This document shows, piece after piece, positions 34,525 through 45,020 of a stretch of 64,000 nt of DNA. Both the position numbers and the translations under genes were made by a program. The DNA comes from JAMLHH01 sp035515235. GTDB taxonomy: Bacteria > Bacteroidota > Bacteroidia > Chitinophagales > JADIYW01. The first letter of the stretch is position 1, and each line of letters starts with the position of its first letter. The DNA lies in assembly GCA_035515235.1 (NCBI GenBank), contig DATJBS010000069.1, forward strand, positions 1 through 64,000, read 5' to 3'. The notes beneath the pieces were generated by a model. The model did no database searches. It was not told the DNA's origin and was given only the letters and a program-made list of their open reading frames with translations.

Positions 34525-34968
34525 ATGGCTAAAGAAATCGAAACGTTTATCAAACTTCAAGTGAAGGGTGGTCAAGCTAACCCTGCACCCCCAATCGGTC
34601 CTGCATTGGGTTCTAAAGGTGTTAACATTATGGAGTTCTGCAAACAATTCAATGCAGCAACTCAGGATAAAATGGGTAAAATTTGCCCAGTGGTTATCAC
34701 AGTTTACAAAGATAAGTCTTTCACATTTATCGTGAAAACTCCTCCAGCAACAGCGTTGTTGAAAGAATTTTCAAATGTAAAAACTGGATCAGACCAATCA
34801 AACAGAAACAAAGTCGGTTCTGTTACTTGGGATCAAGTAAAAGAAGTTGCAGAAGTGAAAATGCCAGATTTAAACTGCTTTACAATTGAAGCAGCTATGA
34901 AAATGGTAGCAGGCTCTGCAAGAAGCATAGGAATTACTGTTACGGGTAATGCTCCTTGGCAAGACTAA
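34525..34968 (+). CDS. rplK: 50S ribosomal protein L11
   Basis: A 147-residue L11. The N-terminal domain has KLQVKGGQANPAPPIGPALG, and the rRNA-binding C-terminal domain ends with AARSIGITVTGNAPWQD-like text. L11 forms the GTPase-associated centre with 23S rRNA. It begins 3 bp after nusG and is followed by rplA. Confidence 0.98.
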   Translation: MAKEIETFIKLQVKGGQANPAPPIGPALGSKGVNIMEFCKQFNAATQDKMGKICPVVITVYKDKSFTFIVKTPPATALLKEFSNVKTGSDQSNRNKVGSVTWDQVKEVAEVKMPDLNCFTIEAAMKMVAGSARSIGITVTGNAPWQD

Positions 34969-34994
34969 TTATTAATTATTAAATTTTTTTAGAG

Positions 34995-35690
34995 GTGAAA
35001 GTAGCAAAAAGAAGAAGTGCTGTTGAGTCTAAAATTGAGAAAGGGAAACTTTACTCACTAGAACAAGCAGCTCAGTTGGTTAAAGAAATCAACACTACTA
35101 AATTCAACTCATCTGTTGACTTACACGTAAGACTCGGAGTTGACCCTCGTAAACCTGATCAAGCCTTAAGAGGTACAGTTAGTTTGCCACATGGTACTGG
35201 TAAATCAAAAACTGTCCTTGTACTTTGCCCTGCTGATAAAGAAGCAGAAGCAAAAGCAGCTGGAGCAGACTACGTTGGTTTAGAAGAGTATATCGATAAA
35301 ATCAATAGTGGTTGGACAGATATTGATGTCATTATCGCTACACCAAGCGTAATGCCAAAAATTGGTAGATTAGGTCGTGTATTAGGTCCTCGTAACTTAA
35401 TGCCAAACCCAAAATCAGGAACAGTAACCGATAACGTTGGTGACGCTGTAACTGAAGTAAAAAAAGGTAAAATTTCTTTCAAAATTGACAAGTTCGGTAT
35501 TATACATGCTTCCATCGGACGAGTTGAGTTTACACCTGAGCAACTTCAGGATAACGCAACAGAAGTTTTATCTACTTTGTCTCGTATGAAACCATCTGCA
35601 GCAAAGGGCATTTACTTCAAAAGTGTTTATTTAGCAACGACTATGAGTCCATCAATCCAATTAGATATCAAAACAGTATCTGGCTTGTAA
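34995..35690 (+). CDS. rplA: 50S ribosomal protein L1
   Basis: A 231-residue L1 with a GTG start at 34995. Signature segments are VDLHVRLGVDPRKPDQALRG and IGRLGRVLGPRNLMPNPKSG. L1 forms the stalk by the tRNA exit site. In many bacteria L1 also represses translation of the L11-L1 messenger; I did not identify a binding site here. Confidence 0.98.
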   Translation: MKVAKRRSAVESKIEKGKLYSLEQAAQLVKEINTTKFNSSVDLHVRLGVDPRKPDQALRGTVSLPHGTGKSKTVLVLCPADKEAEAKAAGADYVGLEEYIDKINSGWTDIDVIIATPSVMPKIGRLGRVLGPRNLMPNPKSGTVTDNVGDAVTEVKKGKISFKIDKFGIIHASIGRVEFTPEQLQDNATEVLSTLSRMKPSAAKGIYFKSVYLATTMSPSIQLDIKTVSGL

Positions 35691-35714
35691 TTCTAGTACA
35701 ATTAAAAATCAAAG

Positions 35715-36236
35715 ATGAAAAAAGCAGATAAACAAAGTATATTAGAAGGTTTAGTAGAATCTTTCAATTCAGGAGATTTCTTCTACTTTACAGATACATC
35801 TGGTTTGACTGTTGAGCATGTTAATAATCTACGTAGAGAGTGTTTTAAACAAGGAGTTAAAATCCAAGTTGCAAAAAACACATTGATTAAGAAAGCTCTT
35901 CAAGAAACTGGTAAGTATTCTGATCAATTAGACGGAATCTTAGCGGGACCTACTGCAGTGATGTTTTCAGATACTGCAAACCTACCAGGTAAATTGATTA
36001 CACAATTTCGTAAATCATATCCAAAACCTCTTCTTAAAGGTGCTTACATAGATAGCGCAATTTTTGAAGGTGACGATCAATTGAAAACATTGGCGTCTCT
36101 TAAATCTAAAGAAGAATTGGTTGGTGAGATTATCGGCCTTCTACAATCACCAGCGAAAAACCTTATTTCCGCACTTCAATCAGGCGGCAATACAATAGCT
36201 GGATTGGTAAAAACATTAGAAGAAAGAGCGGCATAG
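35715..36236 (+). CDS. rplJ: 50S ribosomal protein L10
   Basis: A 173-residue L10. The N-terminal rRNA-binding domain has NNLRRECFKQGVKIQVAKNT and AGPTAVMFS; the C-terminal helix that carries L7/L12 dimers ends TIAGLVKTLEERAA. It is the base of the L7/L12 stalk. rplL follows after 66 bp. Confidence 0.97.
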   Translation: MKKADKQSILEGLVESFNSGDFFYFTDTSGLTVEHVNNLRRECFKQGVKIQVAKNTLIKKALQETGKYSDQLDGILAGPTAVMFSDTANLPGKLITQFRKSYPKPLLKGAYIDSAIFEGDDQLKTLASLKSKEELVGEIIGLLQSPAKNLISALQSGGNTIAGLVKTLEERAA

Positions 36237-36302
36237 TCCAATTTACTTCCAAGCAATCATTATAAAAATAACAAATTCCTACAAAATTAAAAAAACGCTG
36301 AA

Positions 36303-36677
36303 ATGGCAGATTTAAAACAATTAGCAGAAACTCTAGTAAACCTTACTGTAAAAGAAGTAAATGAGCTTGCTACAATCTTAAAAGATGAATACGGTATCGA
36401 ACCTGCTGCTGCTGCTGTAGCTGCTGCTGCTCCTGCAGAAGGAGGCGCTGCTGCTGCTGAAGAAAAATCATCATTTGATGTAATTCTTAAAGAAGCTGGT
36501 GCTCAAAAATTAGCAGTAGTTAAAGTTGTAAAAGAAATTACAGGTTTAGGACTTAAAGAAGCTAAAGACTTAGTGGACGGAGCTCCTAAAGCAGTAAAAG
36601 AAGGTACTTCTAAAGAAGATGCTGAAGCTATAAAAGCTAAATTAGAAGAAGCTGGTGCTTCTGTAGAATTGAAATAA
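36303..36677 (+). CDS. rplL: 50S ribosomal protein L7/L12
   Basis: A 124-residue protein of normal length. An N-terminal dimerising domain is followed by a flexible Ala/Gly-rich hinge (PAAAAVAAAAPAEGG), then the C-terminal factor-binding domain with LKEAGAQKLAVVKVVKEITG and GLGLKEAKDLVD. The hinge is coded mostly by repeated GCT. It recruits translation factors to the ribosome. Confidence 0.98.
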   Translation: MADLKQLAETLVNLTVKEVNELATILKDEYGIEPAAAAVAAAAPAEGGAAAAEEKSSFDVILKEAGAQKLAVVKVVKEITGLGLKEAKDLVDGAPKAVKEGTSKEDAEAIKAKLEEAGASVELK

Positions 36678-36710
36678 TTCTATACCTTTTTTAAAGGTCT
36701 AACCTTATAA

Positions 36711-36750
36711 GTTAAGTGTCTGGCAATACTATTTTGCTTAGACACTTAAC
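36711..36750 (+). promoter_or_regulatory. Hairpin between rplL and rpoB
   Basis: GTTAAGTGTCT (36711-36721) pairs perfectly with AGACACTTAAC (36740-36750). Inside it GGCAA and TTGCT can add five more pairs past a bulge. No T run follows, so it is not a plain terminator. In E. coli the same gap holds an attenuator and an RNase III site, which makes RNA processing a reasonable idea here. Confidence 0.7.
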
Positions 36751-36778
36751 CATTTAATACTATCAACATTCTTTGTTT

Positions 36779-39700
36779 ATGACCAAAACCGCGGCAAACG
36801 GGCGTATCAGTTTCAGTAAAATTCAACAGAGCTTTGATTACCCAAATTTATTGGACATACAAATCCAATCATTCCAAGATTTCTTTCAATTAGAAACTAC
36901 TCCTGATAATCGTGCGAATGAAGGATTATATAATGTATTTCAAGATAACTTCCCAATAACAGATACTAGAAATATCTTCTTGTTGGAGTTCTTGGACTAT
37001 TTTATTGATCCTCCTAGATATTCAGAAGAAGAGTGTATTGCAAGGGGCTTGACTTATAGTGTGCCTCTCAAAGCAAAAATGAGATTATCTTGTAATGATG
37101 AGGAGCATATAGACTTTCAAACTATTGTACAAGATGTATTCTTAGGTAATATACCATATATGACCGATAAGGGTACGTTCATCATCAATGGTGCAGAACG
37201 TGTTGTCGTTTCTCAATTACATCGTTCTCCGGGAGTGTTTTTCGGATTAAGTTATCATCCTAATGGGACGAAAATTTTCTCTGCAAGAGTTATTCCTTTC
37301 AAAGGAGCATGGATGGAGTTTGCAACTGACATCAATAATGTCATGTATGCATACATCGATAGAAAGAAAAAGTTCCCTGTAACGACTCTACTTAGAGCTA
37401 TTGGTTATGATTCTGATCGTCAAATACTTGAGTTATTTGATTTAGCTGATACAATCGAAGTTACTAAAAAGAGCTTGGAAAAATGTGTAGGTAGAAAACT
37501 AGCTGCTCGTGTATTGAAAACATGGAATGAAGATTTCGTGGATGAAGATACAGGTGAAGTAGTATCTATCGAAAGAAATGAAATATTAGTAGAAAGAGAT
37601 ACTTATTTAGATGAAGACTATGTAGCTCTCATCTTAGAAAGTGGTGTCAAATCTATTATTTTACAAAAAGAGAATACTGACGAAGATTATTCAATCATCT
37701 TCAATACTCTACAAAAGGATCAATCTAACTCTGAGTTAGAAGCATTACAAACGATCTATCGTCAATTAAGAGGTTCAGATCCACCTGACGAAGATACAGC
37801 AAGAGGTATTATTGAGAAATTATTCTTTTCTGATAAAAGATATGATCTTGGGGAAGTAGGTAGATATAAAATCAACCGTAAGCTCGAGTTAACTATACCA
37901 GAAGAAGATAGAGTCTTAACAAAAGAAGATATCGTTGCAATTATAAAATATTTAATCCGCTTAGTGAATCAAAAAGCGGAGATTGATGATATCGATCACT
38001 TAAGCAATAGAAGAGTAAGAACAGTAGGCGAACAGCTTTATGCTCAGTTCGGCGTGGGACTTGCACGTATGGCTCGTACGATCAGAGAACGTATGAATGT
38101 GAGAGATAATGAAGTATTTACTCCAATTGACTTGATCAATGCGAGAACTTTATCTTCAGTTATCAATTCATTTTTTGGAACTAGCCAATTATCGCAATTC
38201 TTAGATCAAACCAACCCTTTATCTGAAATCACTCACAAGAGAAGAGTTTCAGCTTTAGGCCCTGGGGGTCTTTCAAGAGAGCGCGCTGGTTTCGAGGTGC
38301 GTGACGTTCACTATTCGCACTACGGTCGTCTTTGTACGATCGAAACACCTGAGGGGCCAAATATTGGTTTGATATCTACACTATGTGTGCATGCCAAAAT
38401 CAATAAAATGGGCTTTATCGAAACTCCATATAGACGAGTTACGGAAGGCGTAATTGATACTAGTAATACAGGAGTAAAGTTCTTGACAGCTGAGGAAGAA
38501 GATGATAAATTAATTGCTCAAGCTAATACTACTTTTAACGATAAAGGTGAATTCACAGAAAAAAGAATCAAATGTCGTCAACAAGGAGATTTCCCTATCA
38601 TCGAATCTGATGAGCAGGCTTCTTTAGACACATTAGAATATATGGACGTTGCTCCTAACCAAATTGTAGGGGTTTCTGCATCAATGATTCCATTCTTGGA
38701 AAATGATGATGCTAACCGTGCATTGATGGGATCAAACATGCAGCGTCAAGCAGTTCCACTGATGAGACCGGAAGCACCTATTGTAGGTACTGGTCTTGAA
38801 GGTAAAGTAGCACAAGACTCTATGGTACTTGTGAATGCTGAAAGAGCTGGTATAGTAGAATATGTAGATGCGGTAGAAATTCGTGTTCGTTATGAAAGAT
38901 CAGAAAATGAGAAATTAGTTTCTTTTACTGACGATCTTAAAGTATATAACTTAACGAAATTCAAACGTACTAACCAAGGATCTTGTATCAACTTAAGACC
39001 TATTGTAAGGAAAGGTGATTACATTCAAAAAGGACAAATTCTATGTGAAGGTTATGCTACCCAAAACGGTGAATTAGCATTAGGTAGAAACTTGAAAGTG
39101 GCATTTATGCCATGGAAAGGGTACAACTTTGAGGATGCTATCGTGATTTCTGAAAAAGTAGTTAGAGATGACTGGTTTACTTCTATTCACATTACAGAAT
39201 ACGAATTAGACGTAAGAGATACTAAATTAGGAGAAGAGGAATTAACAAATGATATTCCTAACGTGAGTGAAGATGCAACTCGTCAATTAGACGAAAACGG
39301 TATTATCCGTGTTGGAGCTCATATCAAAGAAGGTGATATTATCATTGGTAAAATTACTCCTAAAGGTGAATCTGATCCAACTCCTGAAGAAAAACTCTTG
39401 AGAGCAATCTTTGGTGACAAAGCAGGTGACGTAAAAGATGCTTCTTATAAAGCACCTCCAAGTACTAATGCAATTGTAATCAATACTAGATTATTCCAAA
39501 AAGCTCGTAAAGATAAAGTTAGCAAGCTGAAAGAAAAAGAAGAGCTGGAGAAATTAGAGAAAGAACATTTTAAACTTCTTGACGCAATCAAAAGAGTGCT
39601 GATGGATAAATTAATGATCTTAATCGGTGGAAAAGCTACTCAAGGTGTGAAAAACGTATACGGAGAAGAAGTAATTCCTAAAGGAACTAAATTCTCTGAA

Positions 39701-40606
39701 AGAGTTTTATCGTCTATCAATTTCAATGATGTAGATGCTAGAGAATGGGTGAAAGACCCTGAAGTGAATGATCTTCTTAAACGTTTGTTGCATAATTACA
39801 ACATCAAAGCGAATGAGGAAATCGGTCGTTACAAGCGTGAAAAATTCAATGTAAGTATAGGAGATGAATTACCAACAGGTGTTTTAAAACTTGCTAAAGT
39901 ATATGTTGCTAAAAAACGTAAGCTTAAAGTAGGAGATAAAATGGCAGGTCGTCACGGTAATAAGGGTATTGTGTCTAGAATCGTAAGAGAGGAAGACATG
40001 CCTTATACTGAAGATGGTGAACCAGTAGATATCGTATTGAATCCACTTGGAGTACCTTCTCGTATGAATATCGGTCAGATTTATGAAACAGTATTAGGCT
40101 GGGCAGGTAAAGAATTGGGAGTGAATTTCGCTACACCAATTTTTGACGGAGCCACAGTAGAAGAAATTGACAACTATGTCACTAATGCTGGATTACCTAA
40201 GTTTGGTCACACTTATTTGTTTGACGGTGAAACTGGAGACAGATTCCATCAAAAAACAACTGTAGGTGTTATTTATATGCTGAAACTATCGCATATGATT
40301 GATGACAAAATGCACGCACGTTCTATAGGTCCGTACTCACTAATTACTCAACAACCATTAGGAGGTAAAGCTCAGTTTGGTGGTCAGCGTTTAGGAGAGA
40401 TGGAAGTATGGGCACTTGAGGCATATGGCGCATCTAACATTTTGCAAGAGTTATTGACAGTGAAATCTGATGATATCTTCGGTAGAGCTAAAGCTTATGA
40501 AGCTATTGTAAAAGGAGACAATTTGCCAGAACCAAGCATCCCTGAATCATTTAACGTTCTTGTACATGAATTAAGAGGTTTAGCTCTTGATCTTGACTTC
40601 GAATAA
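36779..40606 (+). CDS. rpoB: DNA-directed RNA polymerase subunit beta
   Basis: A 1275-residue beta subunit from the ATG at 36779; a TTG at 36773 would add two residues. Landmarks include the rifampicin-pocket segments FFGTSQLSQFLDQTNPLSEI and HKRRVSALGPGG, and KMAGRHGNKG and GGKAQFGGQRLGEMEVWALEA near the end. It forms half of the active-site cleft. The resistance-determining region shows the normal residues (Q, D, H, R, S) in place. rpoC begins 26 bp later. Confidence 0.99.
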   Translation: MTKTAANGRISFSKIQQSFDYPNLLDIQIQSFQDFFQLETTPDNRANEGLYNVFQDNFPITDTRNIFLLEFLDYFIDPPRYSEEECIARGLTYSVPLKAKMRLSCNDEEHIDFQTIVQDVFLGNIPYMTDKGTFIINGAERVVVSQLHRSPGVFFGLSYHPNGTKIFSARVIPFKGAWMEFATDINNVMYAYIDRKKKFPVTTLLRAIGYDSDRQILELFDLADTIEVTKKSLEKCVGRKLAARVLKTWNEDFVDEDTGEVVSIERNEILVERDTYLDEDYVALILESGVKSIILQKENTDEDYSIIFNTLQKDQSNSELEALQTIYRQLRGSDPPDEDTARGIIEKLFFSDKRYDLGEVGRYKINRKLELTIPEEDRVLTKEDIVAIIKYLIRLVNQKAEIDDIDHLSNRRVRTVGEQLYAQFGVGLARMARTIRERMNVRDNEVFTPIDLINARTLSSVINSFFGTSQLSQFLDQTNPLSEITHKRRVSALGPGGLSRERAGFEVRDVHYSHYGRLCTIETPEGPNIGLISTLCVHAKINKMGFIETPYRRVTEGVIDTSNTGVKFLTAEEEDDKLIAQANTTFNDKGEFTEKRIKCRQQGDFPIIESDEQASLDTLEYMDVAPNQIVGVSASMIPFLENDDANRALMGSNMQRQAVPLMRPEAPIVGTGLEGKVAQDSMVLVNAERAGIVEYVDAVEIRVRYERSENEKLVSFTDDLKVYNLTKFKRTNQGSCINLRPIVRKGDYIQKGQILCEGYATQNGELALGRNLKVAFMPWKGYNFEDAIVISEKVVRDDWFTSIHITEYELDVRDTKLGEEELTNDIPNVSEDATRQLDENGIIRVGAHIKEGDIIIGKITPKGESDPTPEEKLLRAIFGDKAGDVKDASYKAPPSTNAIVINTRLFQKARKDKVSKLKEKEELEKLEKEHFKLLDAIKRVLMDKLMILIGGKATQGVKNVYGEEVIPKGTKFSERVLSSINFNDVDAREWVKDPEVNDLLKRLLHNYNIKANEEIGRYKREKFNVSIGDELPTGVLKLAKVYVAKKRKLKVGDKMAGRHGNKGIVSRIVREEDMPYTEDGEPVDIVLNPLGVPSRMNIGQIYETVLGWAGKELGVNFATPIFDGATVEEIDNYVTNAGLPKFGHTYLFDGETGDRFHQKTTVGVIYMLKLSHMIDDKMHARSIGPYSLITQQPLGGKAQFGGQRLGEMEVWALEAYGASNILQELLTVKSDDIFGRAKAYEAIVKGDNLPEPSIPESFNVLVHELRGLALDLDFE

Positions 40607-40632
40607 ATTCTTAACGGTAAAAAATCTCGCTT

Positions 40633-43600
40633 ATGCCTTTTAAAAAGGATATAAAAATAAAAAGTGATTTTAAATCAATCACTATAAAACTCGCCTCTCC
40701 GAACAGTATTTTGGAGCGTTCTTATGGTGAAGTGAAGAAACCTGAAACCATCAACTACAGGACATATAAGCCTGAGATGGAGGGTCTATTCTGCGAACGT
40801 ATCTTTGGTCCAACTAAAGATTACGAATGCTATTGCGGTAAATACAAAAGAATCCGTTATAAAGGAATCGTTTGTGACCGTTGCGGTGTAGAAGTGACTG
40901 AAAAGAAAGTTCGCCGTGAGAGAATGGGTCATATCAAGTTAGTAGTTCCTATAGTACATATTTGGTATTTCAAATCATTACCTAACAAAATTGGATACCT
41001 TCTAGGATTATCTTCTAAAAACTTAGAAACGATTGTATACTATGAGCGTTTTGTAGTAATTCAAGCAGGAGTTTTATCTGAAGGTGTACAAGTAGGAAAT
41101 GAAGTGAAAGCTCATACTTATCTAGATCTTCTTACAGAAGAAGAATATTTAGATATTTTGGAAAATCTTCCTGCAGGTAACCAAAATTTAGAAGATACAG
41201 ATCCTAACAAATTCATCGCTAAAATGGGTGGTGAAGCTGTAAAAGATTTATTAGCTAGATTAGACTTGCCTACTTTGGCAGCTCACTTAAGACATAAGGC
41301 GTCTACAGAAACTTCTCAGCAGAGAAAATCTGAAGCTCTAAAACGTTTGAGTGTTGTAGAAGCTTTCAGAGATGCTAACAAGCGTACTGAAAACATGCCA
41401 GAATGGACTGTAGTACAATATTTACCAGTTATTCCACCAGAATTGCGCCCATTAGTGCCGTTGGATGGAGGTAGATTTGCTTCTTCAGACTTGAATGACT
41501 TGTATAGAAGAGTGATCATTAGAAACAATCGTCTGAAAAGATTGATTGAAATTAAAGCTCCAGAAGTAATCTTGAGAAATGAGAAAAGAATGCTTCAAGA
41601 AGCAGTCGACTCTTTATTTGACAACTCAAGAAAAACTAATGCTGTAAAAGCTGAAGGTGGTCGTCCATTAAAATCTCTTTCTGATGTATTGAAAGGTAAA
41701 CAAGGTCGTTTCCGTCAGAACTTATTAGGTAAACGTGTAGACTATTCTGGTCGTTCGGTTATTGTAGTAGGTCCTGAATTGAAATTACACGAATGTGGTC
41801 TTCCAAAAGATATGGCTGCTGAGTTGTTCAAACCATTCATTATCAGAAAATTAATCGAAAGAGGTATTGTAAAAACTGTGAAATCCGCTAAGAAATTAGT
41901 AGACAAAAAAGAAGCAGTAATTTGGGATATCTTGGAAAATGTGTTGAAAGGTCATCCGGTAATGTTAAACCGTGCTCCTACTCTTCACAGATTATCTATG
42001 CAGGCTTTCCAGCCTAAGATGATTGAAGGAAAAGCCATCCAATTGCACCCATTAGTATGTTCTGCCTTTAACGCGGATTTCGATGGTGACCAAATGGCTG
42101 TTCACGTTCCTTTGAGTAATGCATCTATATTAGAAGCACAGCTATTGATGTTGGCTTCTCATAATATTTTGAACCCACAGAATGGTACTCCGGTAACTAT
42201 TCCTTCTCAAGACATGATCTTAGGTCTTTATTATATGACTAAAGGCAAAAGATCAAATGAAGGTGATAAAATTACTGGTGAAGGTCTTTCATTCTATTCT
42301 CCAGAAGAAGCAATTATAGCTTATAACGAGAGAAGAGCAGACTTACATGCTTGGGTAAAATGTAAAGTGAATGTTCGTGAAAACGGTGCTATCGTTAATA
42401 AATTATTAGAAACTACTGTTGGTAGAATATTATTTAACGAGGTAGTTCCTTCGAATGTTGGGTACGTTAACCAATTGTTGACTAAGAAAAGTTTGAAAAA
42501 CGTAATTGGAGATGTATTAACTCTTACAGATAATCCAACTACAGTTCGATTCTTAGATGATATTAAAGATATTGGTTTCCGTTGGGCATTCAAGGGTGGT
42601 CTTTCATTCAACATTGACGACTTAATCATTCCTGAAATCAAGCCAGAATTACTAGAAAGTGCACAAACAGAAGTAGATGAAGTGACCGTGAATTATAACA
42701 TGGGTCTTATCACTAACAATGAGCGTTACAATCAGGTAATTGATATTTGGACACGTGTAGATACAAGAATTACTGAAACTTTGATGAATGAAATTTCTTC
42801 AGACAAACAAGGTTTCAACTCTGTATATATGATGTTAGATTCAGGTGCAAGGGGTTCTAAACAACAAATTAAACAGCTTGCAGGTATCAGAGGATTGATG
42901 GCTAAGCCACGTAAATCTGGTTCTACAGGCGGTGAGATTATTGAAAACCCAATCTTATCAAACTTCAAAGACGGTCTATCCGTTTTAGAATACTTTATAT
43001 CTACTCACGGTGCTCGTAAAGGTTTGGCCGATACAGCATTGAAAACTGCAGATGCTGGTTATTTGACTCGTCGTTTAGTAGACGTAGCTCAAGACGTAGT
43101 GATTGCAGAAGAAGATTGCGGTACTTTAAGAGGTTTGATGGTTTCTGCATTAAAAGATAATGAAGAAGAAGTGGAGCCATTATTCGATAGAATAGTAGGT
43201 CGTACTTCATTAAATGATGTTTTTCATCCAATTACCAATGAATTAATCATTGAGTCAGGTGAAATGATCAACGAAGCTGTAGCCCAAGTAATAGAAGATT
43301 CTCCTATTGACTCAGTGGAAATTAGATCAGTATTGACTTGTGAGAGAAGAAGAGGTGTTTGTGTGAAATGCTATGGTAGAAACTTAGCTACTAACAGAAC
43401 TGCCGAATTAGGTGATGCTGTTGGTATTATTGCTGCACAATCTATTGGTGAGCCGGGTACACAGTTGACACTTCGTACGTTCCACACAGGTGGTACGGCA
43501 TCAAGTATCGCTGCAGGTTCTCAAATGATTGCTAAGTTTGACGGTAAAATCGAGTTTGACAGTGTAAAAACTGCTAAACAAGAAGGAGAAGATGGTGAGC

Positions 43601-44943
43601 TAAGAAAAGTAGTCATCGGACGTACTGGAGAATTTAGAATCATTGATAAGGATAGCGGTAAAGTAGTCATGAATAACAATATTCCTTATGGTGCTATATT
43701 GTCTGTAAAAGATAATCAAAACGTCAAAAAAGGTGATATTATCTGTTCATGGGACCCTTATAATGCGGTCATCATCTCTGAGTACAAAGGAACTTCTAAG
43801 TACGATAACGTAATAGAAGGTATCACTTTCCGTGAAGAGCTTGATGAGCAAACTGGTCACAGAGAAAAAGTTACTATAGAATCAAGAGATAAGAAAAAAG
43901 CTCCTTCTATATTGATTGTAGATGCAAATGGAAAAGAAGTATATAGTTATTCTATTCCAGTAGGATCTCACATCTCTATGGGTGACGGACAAGAAGTAAT
44001 TCCAGGTCAAATTATCGCGAAATTACCACGTACTTTATCTAAAGTTCGAGATATCACGGGAGGTTTACCTAGAGTTACAGAGTTGTTTGAAGCTCGTAAC
44101 CCTTCTAATCCAGCTAGAGTTTCAGAAATTGATGGTGTAGCTTCTTTTGGTAAAATTAAAAGAGGTAACCGTGAAATCGCTGTAGAAGGTAAAGATGGAA
44201 CAATCAGAAAATACTTAGTACCATTGACCAAACATATCTTGGTTCAAGATGGAGACTTCGTAAAAGCAGGTATGCCATTATCTGATGGGTCTATTACTCC
44301 AAATGATATTTTAGATATTAAAGGACCTTTTGCATTGCAAGAGTACTTAGTGAATGAAATTCAAGAGGTGTATCGTCTTCAAGGGGTGAAAATTAATGAT
44401 AAGCATATTGAAACAATTGTTCGTCAAATGTTGAGAGATGTTTACATTGAAGATCCAGGAGATACTAGATTCTTAGAGAAAACTTCAGTAGATAAGTTTG
44501 AATTCATCGAAGAGAATGACTTGATTTATGATAAGAAAGTCGTTACTGATGGTGGAGATTCAGAAACTTTGAAACCGGGTAGTATTGTAACACTTCGTCA
44601 GATTAGAGAAGAGAATTCAATTCTAAAAAGAAATGATAAAACTCTAGTTGGATTTAGAGATGCTCTTCCTGCTACATCTAGACCATTGTTACAAGGTATT
44701 ACAAGATCATCATTGTCTACTGGTAGCTGGATTTCAGCAGCATCTTTCCAGGAAACTACAAAAGTATTGAACCTCGCAGCTATTTCTGCATCAAGAGACT
44801 TCATGCAAGGATTGAAAGAAAACGTGATCGTAGGTCACAGAATCCCTGCAGGAACTGGTGTAAGAGACTTTGAGGAAATTACAGTAGGATCTAAAAAAGA
44901 GATGAATGCTTTATCAGCTAAAGTACATCAAGATATAGATTAG
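40633..44943 (+). CDS. rpoC: DNA-directed RNA polymerase subunit beta'
   Basis: A 1436-residue beta' subunit. The N-terminal zinc site CYCGKYKRIRYKGIVCDRCG, the catalytic NADFDGDQMAVH (three Asp holding Mg) and the later bridge-helix and trigger-loop segments (AQSIGEPGTQLTLRTFHTGG) are all present. It is followed by a strong terminator that closes the secE-to-rpoC transcript. Confidence 0.99.
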   Translation: MPFKKDIKIKSDFKSITIKLASPNSILERSYGEVKKPETINYRTYKPEMEGLFCERIFGPTKDYECYCGKYKRIRYKGIVCDRCGVEVTEKKVRRERMGHIKLVVPIVHIWYFKSLPNKIGYLLGLSSKNLETIVYYERFVVIQAGVLSEGVQVGNEVKAHTYLDLLTEEEYLDILENLPAGNQNLEDTDPNKFIAKMGGEAVKDLLARLDLPTLAAHLRHKASTETSQQRKSEALKRLSVVEAFRDANKRTENMPEWTVVQYLPVIPPELRPLVPLDGGRFASSDLNDLYRRVIIRNNRLKRLIEIKAPEVILRNEKRMLQEAVDSLFDNSRKTNAVKAEGGRPLKSLSDVLKGKQGRFRQNLLGKRVDYSGRSVIVVGPELKLHECGLPKDMAAELFKPFIIRKLIERGIVKTVKSAKKLVDKKEAVIWDILENVLKGHPVMLNRAPTLHRLSMQAFQPKMIEGKAIQLHPLVCSAFNADFDGDQMAVHVPLSNASILEAQLLMLASHNILNPQNGTPVTIPSQDMILGLYYMTKGKRSNEGDKITGEGLSFYSPEEAIIAYNERRADLHAWVKCKVNVRENGAIVNKLLETTVGRILFNEVVPSNVGYVNQLLTKKSLKNVIGDVLTLTDNPTTVRFLDDIKDIGFRWAFKGGLSFNIDDLIIPEIKPELLESAQTEVDEVTVNYNMGLITNNERYNQVIDIWTRVDTRITETLMNEISSDKQGFNSVYMMLDSGARGSKQQIKQLAGIRGLMAKPRKSGSTGGEIIENPILSNFKDGLSVLEYFISTHGARKGLADTALKTADAGYLTRRLVDVAQDVVIAEEDCGTLRGLMVSALKDNEEEVEPLFDRIVGRTSLNDVFHPITNELIIESGEMINEAVAQVIEDSPIDSVEIRSVLTCERRRGVCVKCYGRNLATNRTAELGDAVGIIAAQSIGEPGTQLTLRTFHTGGTASSIAAGSQMIAKFDGKIEFDSVKTAKQEGEDGELRKVVIGRTGEFRIIDKDSGKVVMNNNIPYGAILSVKDNQNVKKGDIICSWDPYNAVIISEYKGTSKYDNVIEGITFREELDEQTGHREKVTIESRDKKKAPSILIVDANGKEVYSYSIPVGSHISMGDGQEVIPGQIIAKLPRTLSKVRDITGGLPRVTELFEARNPSNPARVSEIDGVASFGKIKRGNREIAVEGKDGTIRKYLVPLTKHILVQDGDFVKAGMPLSDGSITPNDILDIKGPFALQEYLVNEIQEVYRLQGVKINDKHIETIVRQMLRDVYIEDPGDTRFLEKTSVDKFEFIEENDLIYDKKVVTDGGDSETLKPGSIVTLRQIREENSILKRNDKTLVGFRDALPATSRPLLQGITRSSLSTGSWISAASFQETTKVLNLAAISASRDFMQGLKENVIVGHRIPAGTGVRDFEEITVGSKKEMNALSAKVHQDID

Positions 44944-44965
44944 TTAAATTTAACAGTTTATTTGA

Positions 44966-44998
44966 AGCGACCTTAATTATTAAGGTCGCTTTTTTTTA
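44966..44998 (+). terminator. Intrinsic terminator after rpoC
   Basis: GCGACCTTA (44967-44975) pairs with TAAGGTCGC (44981-44989), followed by eight or more Ts. Confidence 0.93.
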
Positions 44999-45020
44999 TA
45001 TTAGTAAGAAATTGAACAGA

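Noticed and set aside
43001..43231. Open frames opposite rpoC (also 42321-42641, 42732-42968)
   Set aside because: All lie inside rpoC on the other strand and show no features of real proteins.
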